Assembly: GCA_031291445.1 (NCBI GenBank)
Contig: JARLJA010000014.1
Location: 59,320 to 123,319 of the forward strand
DNA length: 64,000 bases
Reading direction: 5' to 3'
Source of the DNA: Xanthobacteraceae bacterium
GTDB taxonomy: Bacteria; Pseudomonadota; Alphaproteobacteria; Rhizobiales; Xanthobacteraceae
Each line of letters starts with the position of its first letter. The first letter of the stretch is position 1. The notes under the pieces are model-generated. The model searched no databases. It saw only the letters and a list, made by a program, of their open reading frames with translations, and had not been told where the DNA came from. A program made the position numbers and the translations under genes. Positions 1-8,289 of the stretch are shown one piece after another.

Positions 1-1
1 C

Positions 2-124
2 ATCTTTTTCGACAAGACACAGCTGCCCAATTTCGTCGCCGGCGGCGCGTCGTTCAGCGACCCACGCTCGCTCAGCCCGGCGCGACCGCAGGCAGCCTAT
101 GTCGGGGTGAAAGCAACGTTCTGA
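2..124 (+). CDS. TonB-dependent receptor, C-terminal end (partial)
   Basis: Only the last 40 codons are in the window. The peptide runs through PNFVAGGASFSDPRSLSPA and ends in AAYVGVKATF followed by TGA. An asparagine/proline-rich turn, an Sx-PR motif and a terminal beta strand closing on phenylalanine are what the last strands of TonB-dependent outer-membrane receptors look like. The family imports ligands across the outer membrane using TonB energy. Such receptors often sit beside PQQ-alcohol-oxidation genes, which fits the next six genes. The assignment rests on a short tail, so another outer-membrane barrel is possible. Confidence 0.55.
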   Translation: MFFDKTQLPNFVAGGASFSDPRSLSPARPQAAYVGVKATF

Positions 125-553
125 TGTCAGGTCCCCGCCGCTCGATATCATCCGCGGCGCGAACGCAACCGCCTTGCCAGGATTGCTGTCGCCGCCGGAC
201 ACCCGTCGTCGCCTCACGCCCGGAGAGCGCCGACCGAAAAGAAAAGCCCGGCAAGATGGCCGGGCTGAAAGTCATGGGTTGGATAAACAGTAAACAGTCG
301 TGCGCTTAGTGCCGTCAGAGGTTAGCGACCTCCAATGGCCGCCACAATGCGGAGCGCCGTCATCGCCTCATTTTCCCGACGTCCATGGGATTTTTTCCCG
401 AGCCGGAACGACGGCGCCCTTCGCACCGGACGGAGGGAGCTTCAAAAGAGAATGAGCGCAAGCCTGACCCAAGGACGGTGAATCGGATCGCGCGTGCCTC
501 GGACGTCGGCTGTCGACGGCACGCCTTCCCGCCAGACTGCGGTGGTTTTCTCC
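125..553. other. Intergenic region between the receptor tail and the ABC operon end
   Basis: About 430 bases without a convincing gene. The only structure I can support is the minus-strand terminator hairpin listed separately. The two flanking genes converge here. Short open frames on both strands have no recognisable content. Confidence 0.5.
236..266 (-). terminator. Rho-independent terminator of the ABC operon
   Basis: Perfect 8-bp stem (agcccggc / gccgggct at 245-252 and 259-266) with a 6-base loop. Read on the minus strand it is followed by TTTTCTTTTC. This fits termination of the minus-strand transcript coming from the ABC transporter genes about 290 bases upstream. There is no T tract in the plus direction. 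Confidence 0.6.
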
Positions 554-1393
554 CTAGCTTCCGCCCCGCCGCGCCAGCATGCCGCTCGCCGGATCGTACG
601 CCAGTATGGCGCCGACCAGGAAAACCACGGTGCAGCCGAGCACCACGGCGAGGTCGATCCAGGAGACCTGACCGTACAGCGCGAAGCGGATGAGCTCGGT
701 GGCGTGAGTGAACGGATTGGCCTCGCATACGTAGTAGAGGGCGAGGCTCGACTCCTTGATCCGCCACAGCGGATAGAGCGCCGAGGACGCGAAGAACATC
801 GGGAAGATCACGAAGTTCATGATCCCGGCGAAGTTCTCGAGCTGCCGGATCAGCGACGAGATCAGCATGCCGAGCGCGCCCAGCATCAGCCCGGCGAGCA
901 GCAGCGCCGGCAGCAGGGTGAGATAGCCGAGCGGCGGCGCCTCGATGTCCCAGAACCAGGCGATCACCAGAAAGGTGTAAGCCTGCAGGATCGATACCAG
1001 CGTGCCCGCCAGGAGTTTCGAGGTCAGCAGCCACCAGCGCGGAAACGGGCTCACCAGCAGCACGCGCATGCCGCCGGTCTCTCGGTCGTAGACCATGGTC
1101 AGCGACGACTGCATGCCGTTGAACAGCTGGATCATCGCCAGCAGCCCCGGTGTGATGTAAACCTCATAAAGCACGTAGGTCTCGTAGGGCGGGATGATCG
1201 AGACGCCCAGCACCTGCCGGAATCCGGCGGCGAAGATGAAGAGCCACACCAGCGGGCGCACCAGCGCCGAGATGAAGCGCTCGCGCTGATGGATGAAGCG
1301 CAGCGCCTCGCGCCAGACGATGCCGCTGAAGCAGATCAGGTATTGCGCGAGGCCGAAGCCGCCGCCGGCCTGCCCCTGGTCGATCGCCGTCAT
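554..1393 (-). CDS. ABC-2 type permease, PQQ-alcohol-dehydrogenase-associated system (PedC-like)
   Basis: Membrane subunit of an ABC transporter, 279 residues. There is a cytoplasmic start, then about six hydrophobic segments (around residues 45-60, 75-90, 125-150, 155-180, 190-210 and 245-265), with the ABC-2 family layout including the YDRETGGMRVLLVSPFPR cytoplasmic loop. It is the last of four same-strand genes: binding protein, beta-propeller, ATPase, permease. That order is typical of the transporter found with PQQ-dependent alcohol dehydrogenases (for example the ped genes of Pseudomonas). Its ATG overlaps the ATPase stop by 4 bases, so translation is coupled. The substrate is unknown; export or membrane assembly is as likely as import for an ABC-2 permease. 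Confidence 0.85.
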   Translation of the reverse strand: MTAIDQGQAGGGFGLAQYLICFSGIVWREALRFIHQRERFISALVRPLVWLFIFAAGFRQVLGVSIIPPYETYVLYEVYITPGLLAMIQLFNGMQSSLTMVYDRETGGMRVLLVSPFPRWWLLTSKLLAGTLVSILQAYTFLVIAWFWDIEAPPLGYLTLLPALLLAGLMLGALGMLISSLIRQLENFAGIMNFVIFPMFFASSALYPLWRIKESSLALYYVCEANPFTHATELIRFALYGQVSWIDLAVVLGCTVVFLVGAILAYDPASGMLARRGGS

Positions 1394-2163
1394 GGCCGTT
1401 GCTCCGTATTGGCATCGGCGGCCCCGGTCAGGCGCGCGAACGCGTCGCCAATGTCGGCGGCCTGCACGCTAGCCACGACGGCCTGCACGGAGCCCTGCGC
1501 CAGCACCCGCCCCTTGTGCAGCACCACGACCTGATCGCCGGCATCGACCTCGTCGATCAGATGGGTCGCCCACAGCACCCCGACGCCTTCGCTCGCCACC
1601 AGCTGGCGGACATGGGCGAGAATATCGGCGCGGGCGCGGATATCGAGCCCGGCCGTCGCCTCGTCGAGCAGCAGGAGCCGTGGCCGGTGCAGCAGCGCCC
1701 GTGCGATCTCGATGCGCCGCATCTGCCCGATCGACAGGCTGGCGACCCGGTCGCCGCGCTTGTCGCCGAGCTTGACCTGCGCCAGCACCCGGTCGATCTC
1801 GACCTCGGCGCGGCGGCGGCCGATGCCGTGGAGCGCCGCGTGGTACAGGAGATTCTGGCGCACCGAGATGTCGGCGTCGAGCGCCTTCGACTGGAACACG
1901 ATGCCGAGGTTTCGCAGCGCTGCACCTGGTTCGCGGCCGACATCGTGGCCGAAGATCCGGATGTGGCCGACCGGGCTGGCGTAAAGCCGGGTGATCAGGG
2001 AGAACAGCGTCGACTTGCCGGCCCCGTTCAGCCCGAGCAACACCGTGAAGGACGACGGATCGACCCGCAGGCTGACGCCGTCGAGCGCGGCCCGCGCGCC
2101 GTAGAAGTAGCTGACCTGGTCGACCTCGAGCGCCGGAACCGCGATGGCTGCCGCCTCGGCCAT
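1390..2163 (-). CDS. ABC transporter ATP-binding protein, PQQ-alcohol-dehydrogenase-associated
   Basis: Nucleotide-binding subunit, 257 residues. Walker A is GLNGAGKST (about residues 38-46), the signature region is SLSIGQMRRIEIARAL, and Walker B is LLLLDEATAGLD, followed by the H-loop WATHLIDE. The SLSIGQMRR form of the C-loop departs from LSGGQ in the way seen in this PQQ-linked subfamily. The start was chosen at the ATG that shares a base with the stop of the beta-propeller gene (TGATG); longer forms only add out-of-frame sequence of that neighbour. It partners the downstream ABC-2 permease. Confidence 0.87.
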   Translation of the reverse strand: MAEAAAIAVPALEVDQVSYFYGARAALDGVSLRVDPSSFTVLLGLNGAGKSTLFSLITRLYASPVGHIRIFGHDVGREPGAALRNLGIVFQSKALDADISVRQNLLYHAALHGIGRRRAEVEIDRVLAQVKLGDKRGDRVASLSIGQMRRIEIARALLHRPRLLLLDEATAGLDIRARADILAHVRQLVASEGVGVLWATHLIDEVDAGDQVVVLHKGRVLAQGSVQAVVASVQAADIGDAFARLTGAADANTEQRP

Positions 2164-3161
2164 CAGTGCTCTCCGCCGGGCGCGGGTGCGATCGCGATCC
2201 CCCACGGCATCTCGCCCACCTGGATCGACTTGATCACCTTCTGGGCGGCGACGTCGATCACCGAGATGTCGTTGGACAGGCCGTTGGCGACCAGCAGGTA
2301 TTTCTCGTCGGGCGTGAAGGCACCGTGCCAGACGCGCTGGCCGACCAGCAGATACTTCAGGACCTCGTGGCTGGTTCCGTCGACCACGGCGACGCGGTTG
2401 GCGGGGCCCAGATGCACGAAGCCGAATTTGCCGTCCCGCGTCAGGTTGATGCCGACCGGCTGGATCGCCTCTGCCCGCAAGCCGGGAATCGTGAACTTCA
2501 CCACCTGTTTGGCCTTCCGCGCCACGGGATCGACGATCGACAGGCCGCCGCCCACTTCCGACGTCACCCACAACTCGGAGCCATCCGCCTTGAACGCGGC
2601 CGAGCGTGGGCGGGCCCCCAGCAGCAGGTTGCCGACCACCTTGCGTTTCTCCACGTCGATGAAATGCGCCATGCTGGTGGTCTCCGAGGTGCAGACCACG
2701 ATCCGGGAGTCCGGGCTGACCGCCACCCCCTCAGGCTCGATGCCGACCGCCACCTGTCCGACCCTCTCGCGGGTGGCGAGGTCGATGATCGTGAGCTTGG
2801 CGTCGTTCTCGTTCGAGACGTAGAGAAAGCCGCCGGCGGGATCGATCGCGAACTGCTCGGGGTCTTCGCCCGACGGCAGCTTGCCGACCACCTTGAGCGT
2901 CGCCGCATCGATGATCTGGATGGTGTCGTCGTCGCCGGCGGCAACGTAGACCAACTTGCCGTCCTTCGACGTTTCGATGCCACGCGGCCGCTGACCGGTC
3001 GGGATCGTTGCGATCACCTTCATGGCATCGGTATCGACGACGGAGATGGAATTCCCCTTTTCGTTGGACACATAGGCCGTATAGGCCAACGCCGATCCAG
3101 CGCCCGCCCCCAACGCCAACAGCATCAGGCACGCGAGCCCGAGCGACCGCAGTCCGTCCAT
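2163..3161 (-). CDS. Secreted YVTN/NHL-type beta-propeller protein, PQQ-catabolism associated
   Basis: 332 residues beginning with a signal peptide (MDGLRSLGLACLMLLALGAG, cleavage near SALA). It is built of about seven 40-residue blades of the YVTN type, visible as recurring YVSNEKGNSISVVDTD, VYVAAGDDDTIQIID, LYVSNENDAKLTIIDL and YLLVANGLSNDISVID. Such periplasmic propellers bind proteins or cofactors and do not show a PQQ-enzyme active site. An AGGGACGGGG ribosome-binding site lies just before the ATG. The gene lies between the binding protein and ATPase genes of the same operon. It could present substrate or help assemble the exported dehydrogenase; this is inference. Confidence 0.85.
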   Translation of the reverse strand: MDGLRSLGLACLMLLALGAGAGSALAYTAYVSNEKGNSISVVDTDAMKVIATIPTGQRPRGIETSKDGKLVYVAAGDDDTIQIIDAATLKVVGKLPSGEDPEQFAIDPAGGFLYVSNENDAKLTIIDLATRERVGQVAVGIEPEGVAVSPDSRIVVCTSETTSMAHFIDVEKRKVVGNLLLGARPRSAAFKADGSELWVTSEVGGGLSIVDPVARKAKQVVKFTIPGLRAEAIQPVGINLTRDGKFGFVHLGPANRVAVVDGTSHEVLKYLLVGQRVWHGAFTPDEKYLLVANGLSNDISVIDVAAQKVIKSIQVGEMPWGIAIAPAPGGEH

Positions 3162-3172
3162 CCCCGTCCCTT

Positions 3173-4396
3173 TCAATTCAGCTTGCATTTGGTCGACGGG
3201 CGGTCGGTCCCGAGCGTATCCAGCGTCGAATACTGGTGCAGGTAGCCCTCCTGGGGCGACACCGACACCGTGTTGCGGCCGTCGAACAGCAGGATAGGCT
3301 GCCGCAACTGCAGATTCCAGTCGCGCAGCGTCAGCTTCTGGCCCTTGAAGGCTGCGACCGAAAAGTCCGGCCCCTTGACGTAGGCGAGCAAGGCCGCGGT
3401 GTCCGCGGTGCCGGCTCGCACCGAGGCTTCGCCCACCATGCGCACCGCGGTCCAGGCCTGCATGTCCAGCGCGCTCATGGCGCGGTGGAACTTGGCGCCA
3501 AAGCGGTTCTGCAGCTGGATGGCGCCCCACTGGTCGAACGCGGCGTTCCAGGTCACCGGCACGAGCCCGGCTGAGCCCGCGACCGGCCGCGGCTCCGAGG
3601 TCCGATATGGCAGGTAGCCGGCGAACACCTCGCTCTCGTCGGCGGCGACCACCACGTCGTGCTCGGGAGCCCCTTGCGTCAGGCTCGGCATCTGCCGCTG
3701 GACGTCGACCAGACCGCTGTCGGTGCGACGCGCGCCACCGGTGTCCTTGAACTCGCGCTCGGCCACGATCTTGGCGCCGAACCGCGTCGCGCTCAGCCGA
3801 AGCGCGTCGGCGAACAGGCGGTCCTTGTCGTGCGAACCGACCACCAGCAGCCACTTGCCCCACTTCTTCCAGGCGAGGTACTGCGCCAGCGCGTCGGCCA
3901 GCATGGTGCGGCTGGGCGCAACATGGATGACGTTGCCCCGGCAATCCTGCTCGCGCAGCCGCTCGTCGGTCGCCGCCGCGTTGAGGACGAACTGACCGCG
4001 CGCCTTGGCGGCATCGGCGACCGCCAGCAGCCGATCGGCGTCGAGGCTGGCGACGATCACGCCCACGCCCTGGTCGGCCAGCGCCTTGACCGCCGCCGCC
4101 GGATCGCCGTCCGCGCCCAATTCCCGATCCACCACCGCGAAGCTCTGGTTGAGGAACTGACCGGTGGTGGTGTTGTCGTCGATCGCCAGTTGCGCGCCCG
4201 CCAGCCCATCGTTGTCGGCGGGGACATCGAGCAGCGAGACCCTGATCTTCACGGGCTTCGCCCACAGATAGCCGATCTTGAGCTCGAGCGACGCATCGCC
4301 AAGGCAGACGCCGCTCCACCCGACGGCCACAACCGACACCAGAACCATCAGGCGCAACGGCAGCTCTCCAACCCGATTTCCCCAAGCCCGCATCAT
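3173..4396 (-). CDS. ABC transporter substrate-binding protein, PQQ-alcohol-dehydrogenase system
   Basis: About 407 residues, opening with a signal sequence (hydrophobic core LRLMVLVSVVAVGWSGVCLG). The type I periplasmic binding fold follows, with the receptor-family pattern AQLAIDDNTTTGQFLN near the N terminus, a mid-domain GVIVASLDADRLLAVADAAKARG, and TWNAAFDQWGA / MSALDMQAWTAVRMVGEA in the second lobe. The nearest known type is the binding protein of the PQQ-linked ABC set, matching its neighbours. ATGs at 4411, 4396 and 4393 are all plausible starts and none has a strong ribosome-binding site. Transcription starts in the short region shared with the divergent response regulator. Confidence 0.8.
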   Translation of the reverse strand: MMRAWGNRVGELPLRLMVLVSVVAVGWSGVCLGDASLELKIGYLWAKPVKIRVSLLDVPADNDGLAGAQLAIDDNTTTGQFLNQSFAVVDRELGADGDPAAAVKALADQGVGVIVASLDADRLLAVADAAKARGQFVLNAAATDERLREQDCRGNVIHVAPSRTMLADALAQYLAWKKWGKWLLVVGSHDKDRLFADALRLSATRFGAKIVAEREFKDTGGARRTDSGLVDVQRQMPSLTQGAPEHDVVVAADESEVFAGYLPYRTSEPRPVAGSAGLVPVTWNAAFDQWGAIQLQNRFGAKFHRAMSALDMQAWTAVRMVGEASVRAGTADTAALLAYVKGPDFSVAAFKGQKLTLRDWNLQLRQPILLFDGRNTVSVSPQEGYLHQYSTLDTLGTDRPSTKCKLN

Positions 4397-4500
4397 GTTG
4401 CGACGCACCATTGATCGCTGGCGCGACCTTCGAAAGGTACTGCGGACGCGCTGCCATGGTGGACGCAATCGGGACACGAGGCAAAGGCGAAATTGGTAGT

Positions 4501-5364
4501 ATGACCCTCCCGGACGGAACAGCGCCGCCAAACTTTCGCGGGCGGTCGCTATCGGTTATCATTCACCTAGCGCCTTCGCCAGAAGAGGCCGCCACAGGAA
4601 ACGCAACCACCGTCCCGCGGAAAGCGCCGTCGGGAATTTCACGCCAGCCAGTGAGGGCCGTCTTGGGCACGACACGATTCCTCATCGTCGAGGATCATCC
4701 GCTGTTTCTCGAAGCTCTGGAAAACGCCATCAGCCTGGCGCATCCCGACACCGTGATTCGGCATGCCAATTCGATCGATGCGGCCATCGAGGTGCTGTCG
4801 ACGGCCTCACCCTTCGACCTGGTTCTGCTCGACCTGTCGATGCCCGGAACGACCGGGCTGTCGGGCGTGATCCGGATCCGCAAGGCCTTCCCGAAAACCC
4901 CCGTGGTCATCGTGTCGGCCCACCAGAGCCCGCAAATCATCTCCAGCGTGCTGGCGCTCGGCGTCTCCGGCTACCTGCCGAAATCGATGACCAAGAGCGA
5001 GCTTGCGCAGTCGATCAGCGAGGTCATGCAGGGGTCGGTCTACCTGCCCAGGGAGTATCGCGAGTTCGCGGCCGCCCAGCAGCCCAGGCCCGCCAGTCGT
5101 GAACTGCTGCAGCGAATCCACGACCTGACGCCGCAGCAGCTGCGGGTGCTCGACCTGTTGCGCAGCGGCCTGCAGAACAAGCAGATCGCCCATGAGCTGA
5201 AGATCTGCGAGACCACCGTCAAGGTTCATGTCTCCGAGATCCTGCGGAAGCTGCACGTGCTGAGCCGCACCAACGCCATCATCGAGGTCTCGAAGATCGA
5301 CTTCGAGAACCTGATCGGCGAAGCCGCCGCGCCCGCTGCGCCCTCGCAGCACCTGTCGCCCTGA
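4501..5364 (+). CDS. LuxR/NarL-family response regulator (AgmR/ErbR-like)
   Basis: Two-domain DNA-binding regulator. The receiver starts at TTRFLIVEDHPLFLEAL, carries the phospho-acceptor in DLVLLDLSMPG, and has the conserved lysine in GYLPKSMTKSEL. The C-terminal LuxR helix-turn-helix is LTPQQLRVLDLLRSG to TTVKVHVSEILRKLHV. Regulators of this class switch on PQQ-dependent ethanol oxidation in Pseudomonas. It is divergent from the ABC operon and convergent with the sensor kinase, so it probably controls both. The start is uncertain: ATG 4501 gives a 70-residue unstructured extension, while GTG 4651 would start directly at the receiver. Confidence 0.85.
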   Translation: MTLPDGTAPPNFRGRSLSVIIHLAPSPEEAATGNATTVPRKAPSGISRQPVRAVLGTTRFLIVEDHPLFLEALENAISLAHPDTVIRHANSIDAAIEVLSTASPFDLVLLDLSMPGTTGLSGVIRIRKAFPKTPVVIVSAHQSPQIISSVLALGVSGYLPKSMTKSELAQSISEVMQGSVYLPREYREFAAAQQPRPASRELLQRIHDLTPQQLRVLDLLRSGLQNKQIAHELKICETTVKVHVSEILRKLHVLSRTNAIIEVSKIDFENLIGEAAAPAAPSQHLSP

Positions 5365-5457
5365 AGACCCGAAAGTGCAATAGCATTTTCAAGCTATTCG
5401 GACATCCCGCGACTGTAGCATCTTGTCGTCAGGGCCGGGCATGACGGGCTCTTCGAA

Positions 5458-6810
5458 TCAGCGCGCCAGCAGGAACGACAGCAGCGCCCGCATCTCCGCC
5501 GGCTTGATCGGCTTTTTCAAGAGTTCGAGGCCGAACAGCGCGGCCTCCCTCGCGGCGCCGTCCGAATAGTCGGCGGTCACGATCAGGGCCGGGATCTCGC
5601 TCCTGAAACGCTGACGCAATTCGTCGACCGCGTCGATCCCCCGCTCGCCGTTGTCGAGGTGGAGATCGGCGATGATGGCGTCGGGGACGCGGCCCAGCGC
5701 GCCGATGCGCTCGATGGCGTCGGCCGTCGACACCGTGGTGGCGACGTCGCAGCCCCATTTTTCGAGCAGGCTCGCCATCGCTTCCGCGCTGGCGGGGTCG
5801 TTCTCGATGACGAGAACCTTGCTGCCCTCCAGCCCGCTGTAGTGGAACTGGGCCGCCTTGGCTTCGTCACGCTCGGCAGCGACGACGGCGGCATCCGCCC
5901 GCGGCACAACCACCACAAACGCCGATCCGTGCCCGACCCGCGACCTCACCTGCACGGAGTGGCCGAGCACGGTGGCAAAGCGGCGCACGATCGACAGCCC
6001 GAGGCCGAAACCGGCCTGGTCGCCGAAGCCGGCATCGCCGCGCTGGAATTCGAGGAAGATCGCGTCCTGCTGGGCCTTGGGAATGCCCGGCCCGGTGTCA
6101 TGCACCTCGATGGAGACGCGGTCGCCGCTCAGGCGGCATCCCATCAGCACCTTGCCGCCGCGGGTGTATTGCAGGGCATTGGCCAGCAGGTTCTGCAGGA
6201 TCCGCCGCAGCATCAGGGAATCCGAAACCACCGCGGCCGACGACGGCACGATCGTGAGGCTGAGGCCGCGCTTGGCGGCGATCGGGGCGAACTCCGCATG
6301 CAGCGGCTCGAACAGCGACGCCATCGCGATCGGCCGGGCCTCCGGCTTGAGCGCGCCGGCGTCGAGCTTGGAAATGTCGAGCAGCGTCCGCAGCAGCTCC
6401 TCGAGCGTCGCCAGCGAGCGGTCGACCTGCTCGACCAGCATGGCGCCGTTGCCGGCTTCCGACAGCTCGGCGAGGCTCGACAGCGTCAGCCGCGCGGCGT
6501 TCAGCGGCTGCAGCAGGTCGTGCGTCACCGAGATCAGCACCGAGGATTTCAGCGAACTCGCCTCCTCGGCCTGCAGCTTGGCCCGGTACAGGCTCTCGTT
6601 GCTGCGCTCCAGCGAGCGCAGAGCGTCCTGCAGCTGCCTGGTCCGGCTGCGAACCTGGTGGTCGAGCGCGATCGCGGTCTCGAACAGCGAGAAGGCGTTG
6701 TGCTGCTGGTCGATCGAGCGCTCGACCCGCGACATCAGCGCCGCGTTGATCTTCTTCAGCTTGGCGGTTTCACGCTCGAGCTGCCTGACGGTTTCGGGGC
6801 TTTCGTTCAT
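5458..6810 (-). CDS. Hybrid sensor histidine kinase with C-terminal receiver
   Basis: 450 residues and no membrane segments, so probably cytoplasmic. A coiled coil (about residues 5-90) leads into the H-box SVTHDLLQPLNAARL with the phosphorylated His97. An HATPase domain follows with G1 box DTGPGIP and G2 box GFGLGLSIVRRF. A receiver domain ends the protein (KVLVIENDPASAEAM, acceptor in AIIADLHLDN, lysine in LLKKPIKP). The start was chosen at the ATG overlapping the FIST gene stop by 4 bases. With no input domain of its own, it probably takes its signal from the upstream FIST protein, an arrangement like ErcS' and its neighbour in Pseudomonas ethanol oxidation. It probably feeds the response regulator at 4501. 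Confidence 0.87.
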   Translation of the reverse strand: MNESPETVRQLERETAKLKKINAALMSRVERSIDQQHNAFSLFETAIALDHQVRSRTRQLQDALRSLERSNESLYRAKLQAEEASSLKSSVLISVTHDLLQPLNAARLTLSSLAELSEAGNGAMLVEQVDRSLATLEELLRTLLDISKLDAGALKPEARPIAMASLFEPLHAEFAPIAAKRGLSLTIVPSSAAVVSDSLMLRRILQNLLANALQYTRGGKVLMGCRLSGDRVSIEVHDTGPGIPKAQQDAIFLEFQRGDAGFGDQAGFGLGLSIVRRFATVLGHSVQVRSRVGHGSAFVVVVPRADAAVVAAERDEAKAAQFHYSGLEGSKVLVIENDPASAEAMASLLEKWGCDVATTVSTADAIERIGALGRVPDAIIADLHLDNGERGIDAVDELRQRFRSEIPALIVTADYSDGAAREAALFGLELLKKPIKPAEMRALLSFLLAR

Positions 6811-7994
6811 CGGCTTCGCCGCCTTCCGATGGCGACGCCGGTCAGGGTCTGGTTGACATGCATCGAACGGTACTGCTCGCCGTAAGTGTGAAAGCCGACG
6901 ATGCGGTTGGTGCGATAGAGCTCCGACATGTCGCGCGCGAACTGGTGCTGCTCGGCGTCCAGCCTCCGCAGGATGCACTCGAACCCGATATAGATCGAGG
7001 GTTCGCCGATCTCTTCGACGGTCTCGGCCAACAGCTCGTTGACGGCGCCGATCGGGTCGCGGGCCTTGGCCGCGGTGAGCACCATGCCCTCGTCGATGGC
7101 GCAGAAGAAGCTCAGCGACCGATCCGGGTTCAGCCGTCCGATCGACCGGGCATAATAGGCGCCGCCGACCCGGACCAGCACCGGGTGCGACGCGAACGAG
7201 AACACGTCGAGTTCGCCGTTCACGATGCCTACGGCCCGCGCATACTCCTCTGCCGCCGGCTCGGCGTTCAGTTCCTTCACCACGCGCAGGTCGACATCGG
7301 CCTCGGTGACCACCATCTTGGTCTCAGTCGGCTCGAAATTGTCGCACTTGAAGACCCGGAACGGCAGCGTGGTCCTGACCAGGATCAGCACCGCCGCGTC
7401 GGTATGGGCCTTGCCGTCGGCGAACACCCAGGTGGTGCCGAACCGCAATCCGTCGCCCGCCGATCCGCCGACCACGGGAATGTCGTCGAGCGCGGCATAG
7501 ATCGCCGACATCACCGGCTCCTCGCGCAGACACATGCCGTCGATCAAGAGGAGCCCGAACGCGGTCTGGTCGAGGGTGTCCGGCGCCTGCCGCAGCAGGT
7601 CCTGCCGCAACTGGTTGCCGAGCTGGCGTCCCTCGTCGATGCGGAAATTGGCGAGATCGGGGATCAGCCGGGCCGAGACGCTGAAATCCTCCGCGCTGAA
7701 GCCGAGGCAGACCACGCTGTTCTCGTCCCAGCCATGGGGGCCGAGTTCGCCCGCGGTGGTGCAGCCGTAGACCGGCGTCCCCGGCCAGCGCCCGGAGATT
7801 TCGGCCACGAACTGTTGGGGATCGTGACAGGGCGACACGAAGGCCAGCACCATGGCAAGCCCGGTCGACGGCAGCTGCCGGGCGATCTCGGCAACGGCTT
7901 CGGCCGTGACCTGTTCCCGTGAATGGGCGACGGCAACGCTCGGCGCGCCCGCAAGCGGACCATCGATCAAACCCAAGCCGTTGTTTCCCACCAC
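6807..7994 (-). CDS. FIST-domain sensory protein
   Basis: About 395 residues with FIST N domain (FVSPCHDPQQFVAEI, TPVYGCTTAGELGPHG, FSAEDFSVSARLIPDL) and FIST C domain (LVRVGGAYYARSIGRLNPD, FFCAIDEGMVLTAAKA, GFECILRRLDAEQHQFARD, IVGFHTYGEQYRSMHVN). FIST domains are proposed small-ligand sensors in signal transduction. Its stop overlaps the start of the hybrid kinase, so the two are made together and probably form one sensory unit. An AGGAG site at 8000-8004 favours a GTG start at 7994 or 7991 over the TTG at 7997. No signal peptide or transmembrane segment is seen. Confidence 0.85.
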   Translation of the reverse strand: MVGNNGLGLIDGPLAGAPSVAVAHSREQVTAEAVAEIARQLPSTGLAMVLAFVSPCHDPQQFVAEISGRWPGTPVYGCTTAGELGPHGWDENSVVCLGFSAEDFSVSARLIPDLANFRIDEGRQLGNQLRQDLLRQAPDTLDQTAFGLLLIDGMCLREEPVMSAIYAALDDIPVVGGSAGDGLRFGTTWVFADGKAHTDAAVLILVRTTLPFRVFKCDNFEPTETKMVVTEADVDLRVVKELNAEPAAEEYARAVGIVNGELDVFSFASHPVLVRVGGAYYARSIGRLNPDRSLSFFCAIDEGMVLTAAKARDPIGAVNELLAETVEEIGEPSIYIGFECILRRLDAEQHQFARDMSELYRTNRIVGFHTYGEQYRSMHVNQTLTGVAIGRRRSR

Positions 7995-8289
7995 CAATTC
8001 TCCTGATCTGTCGTCAGGTAGGGGGTTGAAAGATAAGGTGTTTCAACACCCACCGCAACAACGTGTCTGAAGCCCCCGACACGACTTTAGACCGACGGGA
8101 CGGCGCCGAAGTCCGGCCGGGCTGCGGGCTTTGAACGGGCGTGTTGCAGCGCAGCAAAGACGGCGACGGACGGCGGCGCCAGGCGGGTGGCGGCATGCTC
8201 GGATCAATGACCATTCGGCGTCGGTTGCGTGTAAATACACCGGCGACAGCGGGACGCGTGTCGCGGTCGGTCAATTGCGGGGATTTGTC

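Noticed and set aside
5365..5457. Weak hairpin (aatagc / gctatt) between response regulator and kinase considered as terminator
   Set aside because: Six-base stem with long loop and no T tract; not strong enough to list.
5659..6885. 408-residue plus-strand frame opposite the hybrid kinase
   Set aside because: Arg/Gly/His-rich composition without motifs, fully antisense to a gene with clear kinase and receiver signatures.
7995..8289. Search for pqqA precursor peptide upstream of pqqB
   Set aside because: No short plus-strand frame with the Glu-x3-Tyr core was found.
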